Source: Niebla homalea
Taxonomy: Eukaryota; Ascomycota; Lecanoromycetes; Lecanorales; Ramalinaceae
NCBI GenBank assembly: GCA_019925105.1
Contig: JAHGAU010000032.1
Span: forward strand, 558,001 to 622,000
Direction of reading: 5' to 3'
DNA length: 64,000 nt
Below are positions 23,690 through 38,710 of this stretch, one piece after another. The notes beneath the pieces were generated by a model that was not told where the DNA came from, did not search any database, and saw only the letters and a list, made by a program, of their open reading frames with translations. Position 1 is the stretch's first letter. The number at the start of each line of letters is the position of its first letter. The position numbers were made by a program, and so were the translations under genes.

Positions 23690-26600
23690 ATAAATTAAGT
23701 AAAGAGTTTCTTAAATAATTAAGCGATATTAATTAATTTAAAATAAAAAATAAATATAATAAAGCCCGCAATAATAGGGATTCCTTAAAGGTTATTTATC
23801 TTTTTAATTTTATTTTTATTTTTTAATAGTTTACTTATTAAAAACTTAATAAAGTTAAAATAAAAAATTTAAATAAAAGGCTTTATTAACGATATTTATC
23901 TTTTAGCCTATAATATATTTACTTATATAAATTATTTAAAGTTAAAATAAACTTATATAATTTATTTATAATAAATAAAGATATATAAAACTTAATTTAT
24001 CCCGTATAAATATAAACTAATTTATATAATAAGGAGCCCGAAATTATACGATATAATAACTATAATAGACTTAAATAATATAACGGTAAAACCGGAAGTT
24101 AATATTAAGATACTTAATTTATAAATTAATAAGAAACTAGATTAAAAAGATTATATAAAAAAGGTTTAAAAGAAAATAATTTTATAAAAGAAAGGCCTTA
24201 TTTACCTTATAGTATTAACGTAAAAAGCTATTTTATAAAAAGTTAAAACCGTTTATTAAACGGTTATAAAATTTATAATAATATATATAATAATTATTTA
24301 ATACGTACTTAAAAATACACTTAAATATAAGAAAAAACCCGTCCGGTAATTATAAAAGGTTTAAAACCGATACTTAAGAATAATAAATAAAATATATAAA
24401 ATAATTCTTATCTTAATATTAAAATCTAAAGTTTTTATATTATTAATAAAGTTAACCTTAAATTAAATAATTACTTAAATAAAATTTAAAAAAGGTATAA
24501 ACTTAATTACGTTAATAAGAAACGAACATATTCATTAAAACTATAAGAAGCCTTAAATAAAAAAGCGTAAGAAAAAGGTATTTACTTTTTTTACGGAAGT
24601 TAAATTAAAGTAAATTAAAAAAAAATCGATTTAATTTACGTTTAAGAAGTTAACGTAAAAGTATATAAACTTTTACTTAAAGTAAAAACGGCGGAAAAGA
24701 AAAAAGCTATAAAAATGAAGTTAACGGTAATTACCTTATAAATTAAAGGGAAATAAATAAAATATTAATATAAATATAAAGAATTAATCCCTTAAGGGCA
24801 ATAATACCTAACGCTAAATAATAATAAGGTTATTAATAAGTATTTCCGGCGTTATAAAATTAAAAGGAAAAATAATAACGTATTAATAATTTAACTTTAA
24901 ATAAATAAAAACGGCTTAATTTACTTTTTCTTTATTATATACGTTAATAGTTAAATTAACGTTAATTATAAATATAAATAATAAAAGTAAAACGCCGTAT
25001 ACGTATTAATCTCTTATTTATTATTTAAGGAACTTAAATTAAAATTAATTAAAAAAATAAAAATTAATGATTATCGTTAAATATTTATTAATAAAAAAGG
25101 TATTAAAATAATTATTAAATTTATAATAATTATAAGCTTATTATTATAGTTTAACTTAATTAAGGAAATAAAAGAAATAATTAAAAACTTAATTAAAAAA
25201 CCTCGTTATTAACTTAAAGGTAAAAAGTAATAACGGGAAAACTATATTTAATAAGGGATTAAAAGGGTTATAAATATTAAGGCGGTATAAAAAATGATAC
25301 TATATCGGTCAATAAAGTCGTATAAATAAAATAATAATAATATATATATTAATAAGGATATTTAATAATATAATCGGAATTTTAAAATTTTAATATTAAA
25401 TAAACCCGTAAAATAACGGAAAAGCAATAAATTTAAAGGTAATTTTTAAGTAAATTTAATCGTAATATTATAGGTTTTCTTAAAAAAAATATATAAATAG
25501 ATTTTTACTCTTTAAATAACTATAAATATTCTTAGCCCTTAAGATATAAATAGAAACTGGGTGGATACCGGTTTTTATTCTTAACGTTATAAATATCGGG
25601 TTTTTTACGGTTACCAATAAGGTTAAATAGCCGAGTATTAGGGAACGCCGGAATTAGCTTAGCTAGATCCGTAGTATAAATCAATCAATCAATCAATAAT
25701 TAAGTATATATATTTTTTTAGTTTTATTTAAATAATTATTTAATTTAATAAAACTTTAATTATTAATATAAAAACCTTAAACTTTAATATTAAAATAAAA
25801 GTTACTTTATAAGTATTATTAATTACTCTTAAATATTAATTTTAGACTTTTCATAATATTTAAATAAGCTTTTTCTTATATCCCGGAATACTTTTAAGTA
25901 TATATTAAATAATTATAATATATATTATACTTAACTTTATTACGGCTTAATAAATAATTTAAATTTTTTATAACGTAACTCCCTATATTAATACGGCGAA
26001 ATAAATAAGGCTTTTTTCTTATGAAGTTATTTTTTTTTAAACTTTTCTTATATAATTTTTTTAATTAAGCTTTTTATTTATTTAAAAATTAAAGACTTTA
26101 ATATTAATATCCGGCTTTACCGCAATTTTATTTAAGTTTATTATAATTATTATATTATATAGTTTTAAGTTTTTAATTATATAAATAAACTTATATTTAT
26201 ATAATATAAATTAAGCCTTATAAGTTTTTATTTATTAAAGATAGACTTTATAAGCTTATTCTAATTTTAAATAATTTATACGTATAAAAATATTATAAAT
26301 TAAAAGGTAAACGTTATTAATAAAGCTTTTAACTTAAACTTTTTATTTTAACTTAACGAATTCTTTAATTAATAAACCGTTAAAGAATAAAAATAATATA
26401 AAAGAAATAAACGATCCTTAAAAAATCCTTATTATAATGGGCTTTATTAAGTTTATTTTTTATCCTAAGTTAATTAATATAACTTAATTACTTAAGAAAC
26501 TTTTTATTTACTTAATTAAAAAGGGTAATATTTCCTTTTTCCTTAAGCTATACAATAACCTTTAATAATTTATTTTATCGAAAATATTTATAATATTAAG

Positions 26601-29600
26601 AAAAAGAAAACTCATAATATACTTTTTCTTATAACCTTATATTATATATACGTTATCCATTAATCCCTTAAAAGCTATTTCTATTAATTAATTTTTTTTT
26701 ACTTTTATTCATTAATTAAAAAGAAGTCCGTAATTCTTTATATAATTATTAAGGATTTTCGTTATTATTTTTTAAGGCCTTTTTTAATATATAAAAAGTA
26801 TAATAAATTTATAAGATTTTACCTTAGAATAATCCGGTTTAATAAGCTTCTTAAGGATAATTGTCTTTATTTTTTAAAACTTATATAAGTAATAGTTAAC
26901 TTTAAAATATACTTAAAAAAATAAGTAAAAACCTTTTTAAATAATAAGGTTATTATTAATAAAAATTTATTAAGAATCTTATTCGGTCCCGGGGCTTTAT
27001 CCTTCTTTAATTTATTAATTGCTTTAATTATTATATTTTATATTATTACCTTATTTATTAATATAAAGTCGGGATATATAATATTATTAATATTGTTTAA
27101 ATTAACTTTTAACGGAAAAAGGAAAAATACTTTTTTAAAAATTTTAATTTTACCGTTAAAGGTATTAATTAATATATTATTAAATCTTTTAAAAAACGGG
27201 AATTTAAGGATAAATTTAAATTTTTTACTTTATTCTTTATTATATTTTATTAACTTTTAAATATTATAAAATAAAACCGTTAAATTATGTAATATAAATT
27301 AAAAGTATATTTACTTAATTTTCTTAATAATCCTTTCTTTTTCTTTTTAAATAATTTTTAATTAATTAAGTATCCTTTAATTTTTATATTTAAAAACTTA
27401 ATTAATTTATTTTTTTATTTTTACGGTTATAATTATATACCCTTTATTTTAATAGGTTTTAACTCTTTAAAAAAAATTTATTATTAAGATTATTTTATTG
27501 ATTATTTTATTTAATATCTTTATTATTTATTCTATAAAAAAATCGATTTAATCTTTATTATTTAATTAAGGGAGGTCCGTAAATTATATTACCGTCTTTT
27601 CCGTTTTTATATAAACCTTTATTTCTTTAATTGTTTTTTATGTTTTCCTTATTTATAATAATAAGGTTATATTAACGGTTTAATTTAAAGTTATTTATAT
27701 TAATATATAATTTAAATCATATTTGAAGTCCTTTTATAACTTATATATTATAATTATACCGGTAACCCTTTCCGTATTAAAGGTTAAATTAATTATTATT
27801 TTAAATTTATAATTCTTTTATATAATAATCTTTTATAATATTAATAATAAAAAGTTAATTTAAGTAATAATTATTAATAGGTTATCCGATTTAACGTAAT
27901 TTATTTTATGCCCTTTTTTATTCTATATATAGTAATATAAGTTAAAGTTTTTAAGCAATATATACTTATTTAAAGTAATTCAAATCTCTTTAAGTAATAA
28001 TATTATAAAAGGTTTTTCTTTATTAATTAACGGCGGGTTATATACGTTATAAATATTAAGGTTACCCTTTAAGTCCCCTTTTTTTATAATACGGAATATA
28101 TAAAGGTTTCTATTATAATAAGTAATATCTTAATTATTTATATTAAGCTATTTATTTATAAAAAAGTATATTTTGGTTATTTTATCCCCTTTAAAGGTTA
28201 AATAAAACCCTTTTTTTAAATTAATAAATAAATATATATATAAATTATATAATAATTCTTATATTATTATAACATTAATATTTTTAATTTCTTTAAACTT
28301 AAATATTAATATTATTATTTTAATTCTTTTATTACGGACGTTATATTATATTATTCTTAAAAGCGTTAATATATTATATATTAACCTTTATAAAAGCTCC
28401 CTTTTTTATATCCGTTTAAATTCTAAACTTTTTATTAAAGTTAAACGTTTTCTAACTTAATACTTTCCTGGTTATTATTAAAAACGTAAAATATTTAATT
28501 TTTAAAGTCGGAATTATAAAAAGTTTTTTTCTCTTTACTTTATTTATTATTATTATTTATTTTTTATTATTTAATTAATTAATTTTACGTTTTAAGGTTA
28601 CCTTTAATTAATCCGTTAAATTAATTTTATACGTATTATATTATTAAATTTTCATAGTTATTTAAGTCTTTTTACGTTTAATTTCCTTAACTCTTATTAT
28701 ATATTTAAAATCCTATATTAAATATCCTTTTTTATTATACGTAATATATTTAAACGTATTTTTATAAGCTCCTTAATTATTAATTCTGTATATTTATAAG
28801 TATTATAATCCTTAATATAAACTATATACTTTATAATATTAAAGTGTTTTATAATAATATATTTATAATTTTAATACTTAAAATATTAATAAATATCCGC
28901 CGCTTTATTATATAATTAAATTATTTTAAAAAATCCCTTTTTAATAATCTTTTTATTTAAAATATTATTATATATCTTTATTAATATTACGCTTAATATA
29001 ATAATAAAGTACCTTTTTATATATCTTAAGGAATTAAGTCTTTTTATTACCGGAAGAAGCCTATAATTAATGATTTTAAGCCTTAAATAAAGAATTATAT
29101 TTTCCTTTTTTATATTCTTTAATATAGCCTTTTTCTTAGCTTTTATAAAACGTAATAAGTATATTTTATTTACCGTAATAGTAAATAATTACCTTAAAAC
29201 CTTAATTAACTTATATTCTTTTTTATTAATTTAAATTTTAAACTTTTTTTAAATTTTCTTTTACTTTTAAAAACACTATATTAAGGAGGATATTTTTACT
29301 TTATAGTTTACGTATTATAATAATCTATTTTATTTATAGTTTCATTATTATTTAAAAAGCTTTTATTAATTATAATAAGTTTATTTCCGTATTTATATTC
29401 CTTTCTTTATTATTAAATAAATAGATTATTATTATCTTTATTTTCTTTAATATAGCCGTTTTCTTTTCCGTTATTTTTTTATTCTTTACAATAAGTATCC
29501 TTTTTATTATTTTTATTATTTAACTTTTTCTTATTTAAAAAGCCGCTGTTTTTATATCTTTATTTTATATATTTAACTTTAAACCGTTTTTTTAATTTTT

Positions 29601-31349
29601 TATTAATGTTTTATTACCGCCCCTTAAAAGCTTTATAACCGCTCCGTTTCCCTTAATTTTACCCTTATTTTTATATAGAAGTCCCTTATATTTTTTAGCT
29701 TAATCCGTAATATCGGTTAAGTTTTTAACGTAATATCCTTTTACTTTACTGTAAGGAATCCTTTTAAGGCCTTTACCGCCTCCTTTACCGTTTTTTCGTT
29801 TTTACTTACCGGGCGACGTATTATCTCCGCCTTTTACCTTTAATCCCTTAAGATCTTACTTTTTTTATTAACTTTATTTCCCCTTTATATACCCTTAATA
29901 GTACTTTTACCGCGGTCTTTTTACCTTTTCCCCCCGTTTATATCCCTCGCCGTTAATACCGTATTAACCTCCTTACCCCCTTATTTACCTATTATTTCCG
30001 TATTATCATTATACGTTTTACGCGTTTTAATACGTATATTTTATTAACCTTAATTCCCTTATTTATTTTAAGCGTTATTTAATTTATTATTATTATATTA
30101 TCCGTATACGTTATCGCCGTTTCTATTAATATAGGCTATTTACCCGTTTATTACCTTATTCTTTATTATTACGCCGTTTCTATTTATCGTACTTAATATA
30201 TTTCCTTTATTATTATGAAAGCTATACGTATACGTATCGTTTTGGACCTCTGGGGTCCCTTTGTTCATCGCCATTCTCCACCATTGAAATCATCATATTT
30301 AAATTTAATATAGCCTTAAAAGTATCTTATAAATTAAGGGTAATATGTTTTTATTCTTAATTATTAAAGCATTTAACGCTTTATAATTAACGTATACTTT
30401 TAATTTATTATTAGGTTTCTTAACTATTAAAACCGGTACCGTATATAATAAGGTATTAAGCTTAATATAATCCTTATTTAATATATTATCGATATACTTT
30501 TTAATAATAATTATTTATTCCTTTAATATTCCGAACGCCTTTTTTATTAATTAATTAAGAATTATTTTTTAATCTAATAATATAGTCGATAAATTTAAAA
30601 AGTAAAATCTTATTTATCTTTTATAAGTTTTATACGTTAAGAAAATCGTAATAAAATGTTAAAATTTTCTCTTTAAGTTACTTTTATATAATAAGGTCTT
30701 TTATAAGCTTATTAAATTTTTTTTTATAATTATCCGCCGTAATAACCGTAATATTAATTATTAAAGCGGTAAACTTATTGAATTATTCCTTTTTTAATTA
30801 CTTAAAGTATTAAGGCTATATAATAATTATATTATTATCCCCGGATTCTAACGCCTTAAAAAAGGTATATATAAAGACTTCCGTTATATTATCTTTAAAA
30901 ATAATTTTATCTTATTATAAAATAAATATATTACTCGTTATTATTATAGGTTTATAATAATAAAAATAATAAAATATATAATAATCTAAGTTAAATATTA
31001 TAAAACGTATTATAAATCTCACTTCTAAGTTATATAGCTTTAATTACGGTATACTTAATATTATATTATACTTTCTTAACGTCGTTATTATATATTATAT
31101 TTTATTAATGTAATTTCTTAATATTATTATAATTTTAATTATTTAAATAATATTTATATTAAACTTATTGTTCATATATTTAAGTCTATAAAGCTTTATT
31201 AAAAAGCTTATATATAAATTATAAACTTTAATAAAAACCTTATTTATAAACATTAACGCCAATATACCGGTATTAATAAAATACCTTATTTTCCTTTTTC
31301 CTTTTAATAATATAACGTATCCGTTAAAGTTAAAATATCGCTTCTACTT

Positions 31350-31399
31350 AAGCTACTCGGACGGTTAAGTATAATATAATAATAATTAAACGGTAACGA
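31350..31399 (+). repeat. 50-bp direct repeat left of Gypsy D
   Basis: Begins AAGCTACTCGGACGG and ends CGGTAACGA immediately before the left LTR of Gypsy D. It is identical over 50 bp to 39,042-39,091, immediately after the right LTR. It belongs to the Gypsy C sequence that Gypsy D interrupted. Confidence 0.92.
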
Positions 31400-31729
31400 T
31401 GTTAGACTCACTCCGCTGGCGGCACGCCGGCGGGACTAGTAAAGGTAGGTGTAGAAGACGTGACGTTACGGTCTGGATATTTGGGTATTATTTTAATAAG
31501 TAAATTAATAATAAGATTAATTCTTAAGGAACTTAAAAAGAATTAAGGCATAGCCTTTACTTAAGGTAAAGGTAATAATTACCCCGCTTTACGCCTGTTA
31601 AGTTACGGCTTATAAATAACGTATATTAAGGCCGTTATTAAGGCCTTTTATTAAGGTTTAACGGTTTATTTTAACGTAACAATATAACGTATTATTATAA
31701 CGCCGGCATAAAGATAACGTTAACTGTTA
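31400..31729 (-). repeat. 3' LTR of Gypsy D
   Basis: About 330 bp. The outer (left) 80 bp is GC-rich (TGTTAGACTCACTCCGCTGG and onward) and hardly mutated; the inner half is heavily AT-converted relative to the other LTR. Confidence 0.9.
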
Positions 31730-31733
31730 ATAA

Positions 31734-31747
31734 TTATCTCCCCTTTT
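31734..31747 (-). other. Polypurine tract of Gypsy D
   Basis: Minus-strand AAAAGGGGAGATAA sits a few bases from the 3' LTR, the expected place for the plus-strand priming site, and agrees with the orientation of the RT block. Confidence 0.65.
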
Positions 31748-32924
31748 ATACGTTAATCTTTAAGGTATAAAGAGATATATTTAAGAAGCTAACGTAAAGC
31801 CGGCTAAGTATAAAGCTTATTAAAAACCTATTATTAAACCCAGTAAAAAAGGGTAAAGGGAAAAGAGTCTTTAAGTATATACGTAAGTATAATAATATTT
31901 ATTTAATAATAATATAATAAAGGTACCTTATATTAATAAAGAACTAACGTAACTTAAAAAGCTTATTAAAAACCTTTTTATAAAACTTAATAAAAAAAGG
32001 TAAGTAAAAAAAGAGTCTTTACGGTATTAATTAATAGTTATTTAAAGCTTTATTATTAATTTATTACGTTATAATAAAAATAAGCGTTATCGTAAAAATG
32101 GCGTATAATTATAATAAAACCTTTATTTTATTTTAAACTTCTTTTCTTTTTCTTTAATAATCTTAATTATTCTTATAAATATAATATATTAAGAATCTAT
32201 ATAAATATCCATAAATTAATATATATATAGCTATATACCCTTATTATCTATATTATTATTATAATAAATAACGTTAACGTTATATAAATATTTTATTTAC
32301 GTTAATAATTTACTTATTTCGTTTATTAATATTATATATAAGTTAATCGATTTTAAGCAGTATAACTTACGTTAATACGTTATTAACGTAAACGTAAATA
32401 TAATATTAATAATAATTATAATAATGCTTTATTCTACCTATTTTTTATAGGGTAAATTACGTTACGTACGTAACCCATTACCTTACTCGCGGTATCGCCG
32501 TAAATGATACCCTTCCCGTTATTTCCCCGTAAGTATCCCCACGTTATTATACCGCCATTATTTTAATATATATATAATTCCCGGATTAGTTATAATCCCG
32601 GATAACTTAATAAATATATAAATATCCTTTAATTAGTACGCGGTTTATTAAGGTATAAGCTTAATATATACGGAAACGTGGTAAAATCCTTTAAGATTTT
32701 AAAGTTTTCCGGTTAAATATTAATTAAATATTAGCCATTATTAATCGGACGGAGTATATATTCCGTTAAGTTACCTTAAAAATTAAAGGGAAAATATTAA
32801 TCCTTTAAATTAAGAAAAAGGCGCTTATTATCCGCGTTAAAACGGCGGAAAAAAAATGTTATTTAGCTTAAAGAATAAATAAATAAATTATAATATAATA
32901 ATAAGATAACGGCGTTAACGTTCA

Positions 32925-33055
32925 ATAACTGGATCGGCTTAATATAGGGGGTCCGGGCCCTTCGTAAGAGTTAACTCCGTTAAGGAGTTATTCCCCATTT
33001 CCTGACCTTATATCCGGGGTAAGGAGAGTGGACCCCGAGCTTATGATATCCGGTA
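32925..33055. other. Less-mutated GC island within Gypsy D
   Basis: About 130 bp with clearly higher GC and surviving TpG/CpA than its surroundings (GGGGGTCCGGGCCC, GAGAGTGGACCCC). It contains a 7-bp inverted repeat TAACTCC-GTTAA-GGAGTTA. It shows no reading frame and no evident TSD. It could be single-copy sequence, an edge of a smaller insertion, or a segment not shared by other copies. Confidence 0.55.
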
Positions 33056-36000
33056 ACTTAAAAGGTAGAAAAAAGGAAAAAAATACGGGCTTTAACTTAT
33101 TTAAAAAAGAGGAAAAAAAGGTTATACCCTCTTTAATAACGTTATTAAAAAGATTAACCTTAACTTTTAAAAATAATACCTTAAAATTAAGTTAAAGAAT
33201 CCTTCTGGTAAATAATATTAAAGAAAGGTTTTTAATTAAGGCGGAAAAAAAAACGGAGAAGAAAAAGAGGAGGAAAATAAGGAAAATATAATATTTTTAT
33301 ATTTATTTTTAACTTTATTAATTTATTTATAAAAAGAAAAAGTCCGCGTTAATACGGAGTTATAGATTATTCTTTTATTTTTATATATTAATATTATTAA
33401 AGTTTAACGTTAAATGTTTAAAGTTAATAACGTTAAACGTTAAACGCTTATAATCTATATATTACTAAAATTAATATAACGGATAATATTATAAAAGTTA
33501 TTAAAGCGTTAATGTAACCTTAATAAATATATTTATTGATCTTTTATTACTTTAATAACTTTATTTATTTAATATCCTTAACTTAATAGTATATTAAGCG
33601 TTTATAATTTAATATTTACGCTTTTTCACCTTCGGTATTATCGCGGTTATTATTAAAGCTATTCTTATTAATTATAATATTATAATAGAGTTATTTCCGT
33701 AACGCCGGTTTATCCGCACGTATAATACCCATAATAAATAAAGTTATTAATTAAAGTTTAAACTTTAATAATCTTATAGAAGGATAACGTATAAGGGCTA
33801 AATAACTATAATATTAATTATATATATAGTTATTAACTATATATATAACCTCCATTATTATAACGTTATAATTTTATTTATGTTTCCTTTTATTCTGTAT
33901 TATTTTATTATATTATTTTTATAATTCTTAGGAGTACTTTAAGTCTATTTCCGGTACTTATTAATTATATTTAAGGTTTTAATTAACCTATTTAACCTAA
34001 TATTAAATGTTTTTTTTACTTTTAACCCTATTAATAATTTCTTTAACTATTTATTCCTTTTTATTATTAATTAATTTAAGTATTTATATTATAGCTTCCG
34101 TTATTTAATTATTAACGTAAATATAATAAAGCTTTAAAAAAAAAAAAATATAAATAATAAAGTAAATTTAATAAACAATAAAGAGGAATAAGTAATACGT
34201 TTATATTTTAATTTTATTATTAATTCTAAAGGGTCTTATGAATCGGGGCGTAAGCTTTTTATTTAATTACTTTAACTTAAGGTTTTTAATATTTAATATT
34301 ATTAAACTATTAACGTTATATAATTTTAATTTATATTTTTTATTATACGTCTTTTAAGTCGATTTAATAATATAGCGTTATTAATTTATTAATATTAATT
34401 ACATTTTATATAATATTTTAACCTTATTTTTTATTATAAGTATCTCCTTTTTTATAAGTTTATCCTTAAGTTTAAAATAAATATCTGGATTATAATTATA
34501 TATTATTATAAAGGGATTATAGCCTAAAGTTAAATATTCTGAGTTTATATAAATAAATTCGGTTAAAGGGAATAACCCTACTTAATTTATTTATTTAAAG
34601 TTAATAAAAATCTTTAAATATTATTTAAAATTTTAATTTTAACGCTTTATTTAATTATCCGTTTATAAATAGAAAGCGGTACTTAATTTATACTTTATTT
34701 TTACGTAATAATATATTAAACCCCAGAATTTACTAATAAATAAAAACCCCTAATTAATTATAATTTTAATTAATATACTATAACGTAATACGATTTCTTT
34801 AAAAAAAAGAATCGTTAACGTAATAATATCGATTTATTTTATAACGGGGAGGTATCTATATATCTTTAAATATTTATTTATGATTATTAAAATTAAATTA
34901 TAAACGTTATCCTTAACTTTATTTACGGGTAAGTTAGTAATAAAGTCTATATTAAGTTCTTTTTAAGATATAACCGGTTAAAAGAGTAAAGTAAGTTTAC
35001 CGTAAAGGCGATAATACGATACCTTAATCCTTTAATAAGTATCGTACGTTTTAATATAATTATTAATTTAAGTTTTTAAGCCGTCTTAATAATATTTACG
35101 GGTTAAAAGCTCGTACGTTTTTTCGGCTTTAAAGTGGCTTATTAATGGGTTATTATAATACTTATTAATTAACTTTTCTTTAACCGCTTTATCCCGGGGG
35201 ACGTATATACGGCCTTTATAAGTAATAAGGTTATTAAGATTGAGTTTTTAAGTATTATTATAATTTTAATAAAAATACGTCGGCGCTACGTTATCGTCTT
35301 TAATCTTATATATAAATGTATTATTAACTTATAAATCCTTAATAAATAATTTAATCGGTTTAAATTCCTCGTAAAGCCCTTTAAATAATTATTAAATCTT
35401 TTTTTACGGGATAATAACTTAAATATTTCTTAAAGCGAATAATAATTAATAATTAATAATTATTATCCGCCGGCGTTCCGTTAATTTATCGGATTAAAGT
35501 ATAAACTTATTCTATAAAGTAAATAATAAAATAATATTAAAAAATAAAACTCTTTTATAATTTAAACGTCTCGATAAAGGATTAATAAGGTTTATTTTAC
35601 CTTAATAATAAAATACTTTAAAGTTATAACTAATAAATTTTAAGGCTTATTTAGCTTAATATAAGCTTAACGTTAACTATTTTATAAACTTTTAAAGATT
35701 ATTATAATTTATTTATACTTAAATAAATTTAAGGCTTCCTTTTAAATAATATTATTATTATTTAAACGTTATAATAATAATAAGGAGCTCTTAATTATAT
35801 ATTTTATAATTTTATTCGGTAAAGGCTATTTTTCTGGATTAATACGTAATTAAGCGTTAATAACTTTCCTTAAATTATTAAAATAAAATGCTTACGATAA
35901 TAAAGTTAAATGTATTGGTTTTTACTTATACCCCCCGTTTTAAATTAAAATAACAAAATAATAACACGTTAATAAATATCTTACGGAGCCGGCGGAATAC

Positions 36001-36339
36001 CGTATTAATTATATTATTTTATTTTAACGGGTTAACTTTCTTCCCTTCCTTATTACCCTTAAGTAAATTAATTAAGGGCTTAATTATCCTTAAATATTTA
36101 TAAATAAAATAACGATAAAAATTTATAAAGCTTAAAAAGACCTATATTTCCCGGTAGGTTTTTAGGGTAAATTAATCCTTAATAATTTAAATATACTTTT
36201 AGTCTATTTAAATCCCTTTAATAGAAATAATAAACCTTAAGAACTTTATTTAAATAATATTAAATTAATATTTCTTGAAGTTAACGTAAAGTTAAAATTA
36301 ATAAAATCATTTAAGGACTTATTAAATATAACGTTAATA

Positions 36340-36420
36340 ATCCGCCGGATTCTTATTAAATATTAAAATATCGTTTAAATAAACCATATAAGTTATATCG
36401 ATAAGGTTAATAAGGGCATA
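36340..36420 (-). pseudogene. Reverse transcriptase catalytic block of Gypsy D
   Basis: Minus-strand translation INLIDITYMVYLNDILIFN matches the Ty3/Gypsy LLDxxxxVYLDDILIFS core, again with Asp changed to Asn at the first catalytic position. Stops follow closely, so the gene is inactive. Confidence 0.8.
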
Positions 36421-38710
36421 ATTAATATAAGTTTAAAAGGTTATTAAAACGTTAATTAACTTAAACGGTATAATAAAATACTTAAAGTAGCTATAACGTA
36501 TACGGAATACCGTTTTTTACTTATTACCGGACTTAATCCGTAACCAATAATAAGTATCCTTAAGGTTTAACTTAATAAATTATTTAAAGCTATTTAACCG
36601 GTTAAAAGTTTCGGTAATTAAGGGTAATAAATATCGATTTTTAATTATAACCGTATTTAATCTATAATAATCAATATAAAGACGAAGGCCGCTATCCTTC
36701 TTAAGTATAAAAAGGATTAAGGCGTTTACGGGTAACGTTAAATAATAAATCCAACCCCGGGCTATAATATCCTTAAGATACCGTTAAAGCTCCGTTAATT
36801 TTACTTAAGATAAATTATATAAGGGATTATATAATAACTTTTTATTATTTAAGTTAATAGCGTAATCCCTTTATTTTAATTTAAGTAAAATATTAATTAT
36901 ATTATTAAAAAAGATATTTATATATTTACTTAATTCTTTTAAGATACTCCGGTTAATAGAGTCTTTTATAATACCTATATACGTTAAATTGCTTTAAAAG
37001 ATTCATAATACTTTTAAGCGCTCCGTTACTACGTTAATATAAATGATTATAAAGACCTTTTTAATCTCTATTAAACTTTAATTAAAGTTATAAACGTTAT
37101 TAATTTATAACTTATAAAAATTAACCTTAAAGCGTTATTTATCCGCCGTTAAATCGATCGTTATTTATAAGGTACGTAAAGTTAATAAATTAAGGATTAC
37201 GTTTAGACCTTCTTAATTAATAACGTAAAAGAATATTTCATATTATTTCTTTTATTCTTAATTATTAATTAAATAATACTATAATTAATAAGTATTATAA
37301 TAAAAAATCTATTTATTATTAAAAAAAGCCGTTTATAATAAAATAACGGGGGTTAACTATAAGTCTTATTAAATTATATATACTTATAAAATTAAATTTA
37401 TTTAAGCTTTAATATTAATTAATATACTTAATAATTAAAGATTATCCTGAAAACTTATTTAACCCTTAATAATAAAAGTTAAATATACTTTTAATTATCT
37501 CTTTATTAACTTTGACTTTAAGGCGCCGCCGGAATTTTATTGTTTTTTAACGTATTATTTTTTTTATAAGATTTTATGCTTATTATTAAGACCTTATTTT
37601 ATAAAACGGTAAAATAATCGGATATATAATAGCCCTTTTTATAATATATATAATATTCAATATTCTTATTTACTTTAAAGGCGGCGTTAAAGTTTTTAAA
37701 TATAGTTTTATACTTTTAGCCGTAAAAATTAATTTTAATAAAAATATACGTTAACTTTAAGCCGTCGGAATTAAGTTTAAATGTTTTATTTTTAAGGGAT
37801 TTACCCTTATTAACTTTTTAATTACCATTAATAATACGCTTTAAATTATTCTTTTATATAATCGCCGTTATTACGATATTGTTCCGGGTTCTTAGTATTT
37901 TATTAATTATAAGAATTTTAATTTTAAGCTCCGATAAAAGCTTTATAAAGAATATATAAGTATAAAACTTATTTAATAATAATAATAAGTTTTCTTTTAT
38001 AATTTTTAAAGTATTATAGAATTACGTTATTTTTTAATTAAAGTATTACTTAATATTTTTAAATCGCTTATAATAAATAAACCGGCGGTTCTCCGGATTA
38101 ATTATTAAATTTAAAAGCTTATCCTTAAACTTTTAATAATTTATTCTGTTGATTTCTTCGTCCGGTAAGTTAAAAATTTTATAAGAAATAAACTTTAAAT
38201 AAAAAACTATCTTTTTTTTTAATAAAGAAATACTTAAAATAAAGTATAAATTATCTTTTTAAGTTAATAAATTACATTTAATACTTACCTTTAGACTTAT
38301 TTTAATATAGCTTAAACCTTTCCGGATAAAAAAACTTACTTTTATAAAACAGAATAAAAGCCGTTAATAATACGCTATCAATATAAAGCTTAATAATAAA
38401 GTTGATACGGAAGAAAGTCTTAAAGCGTAAACTTTTATATTACGTATTAACGTGATTAAATATATACTTTTAATAAGTATAATTTTGAACTTTAAGTTAA
38501 TTAACTTTAAATTATAGTTCTAGAAATTGGGCTTATTAAGCTATAATATTACGGTAATATTCCGCCGCTTTAATTTACTTAATTATAATAAAGGGATTTT
38601 TAATTAAAAAGTAAATATCGCTTTTTTATTTTAAGGTTTATTAAATTAATCGAGTATCTATTATAACGGTAACATTAAGCTTTCTCTTTAATAAAAAGAG
38701 AAGAATAAAA

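Larger units (their letters stand above)
18252..25697 (+). mobile_element. LINE 'A', full-length copy nested in LINE B
   Basis: Plus strand, bounded by a 13-bp TSD AATTAAGTATATA (18,239-18,251 and 25,698-25,710). The first frame starts at 18,291 (MATNNGTPEVRND), and the 3' end is a TCAATCAATCAATCAAT tail. Coding remnants in order: a gag-like first frame; an endonuclease block KDFNFYYV (canonical DFNLHH) at about 22,249; an RT block ILKKPVKLNYLKVKSYR at about 23,336-23,390. Stops interrupt every frame. A 1.63 kb 3' fragment of the same family sits inside at 19,259-20,888. Subtracting it and its duplicated target gives about 5.8 kb. Confidence 0.9.
17014..30294 (-). mobile_element. LINE 'B' (Tad-like non-LTR retrotransposon), inserted in Gypsy C and split by LINE A
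   Basis: Minus strand. The 5' end is near 30,294, with the start codon of its first frame at 30,274-30,272. The 3' end is a GATT/AATT tail at 17,014-17,032, the complement of the TCAA tails of plus-strand copies. It is bounded by a 12-bp TSD ATATTTAAATTT at 17,002-17,013 and 30,295-30,306. LINE A interrupts it: the parts on either side (17,014-18,238 and 25,698-30,294) align with consecutive parts of LINE E, breaking at the point matching about 46,425. Without LINE A and the duplicated target, the length is about 5.8 kb, equal to the other full copies. Its 3' segment resembles LINE F more than LINE E. Confidence 0.88.
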
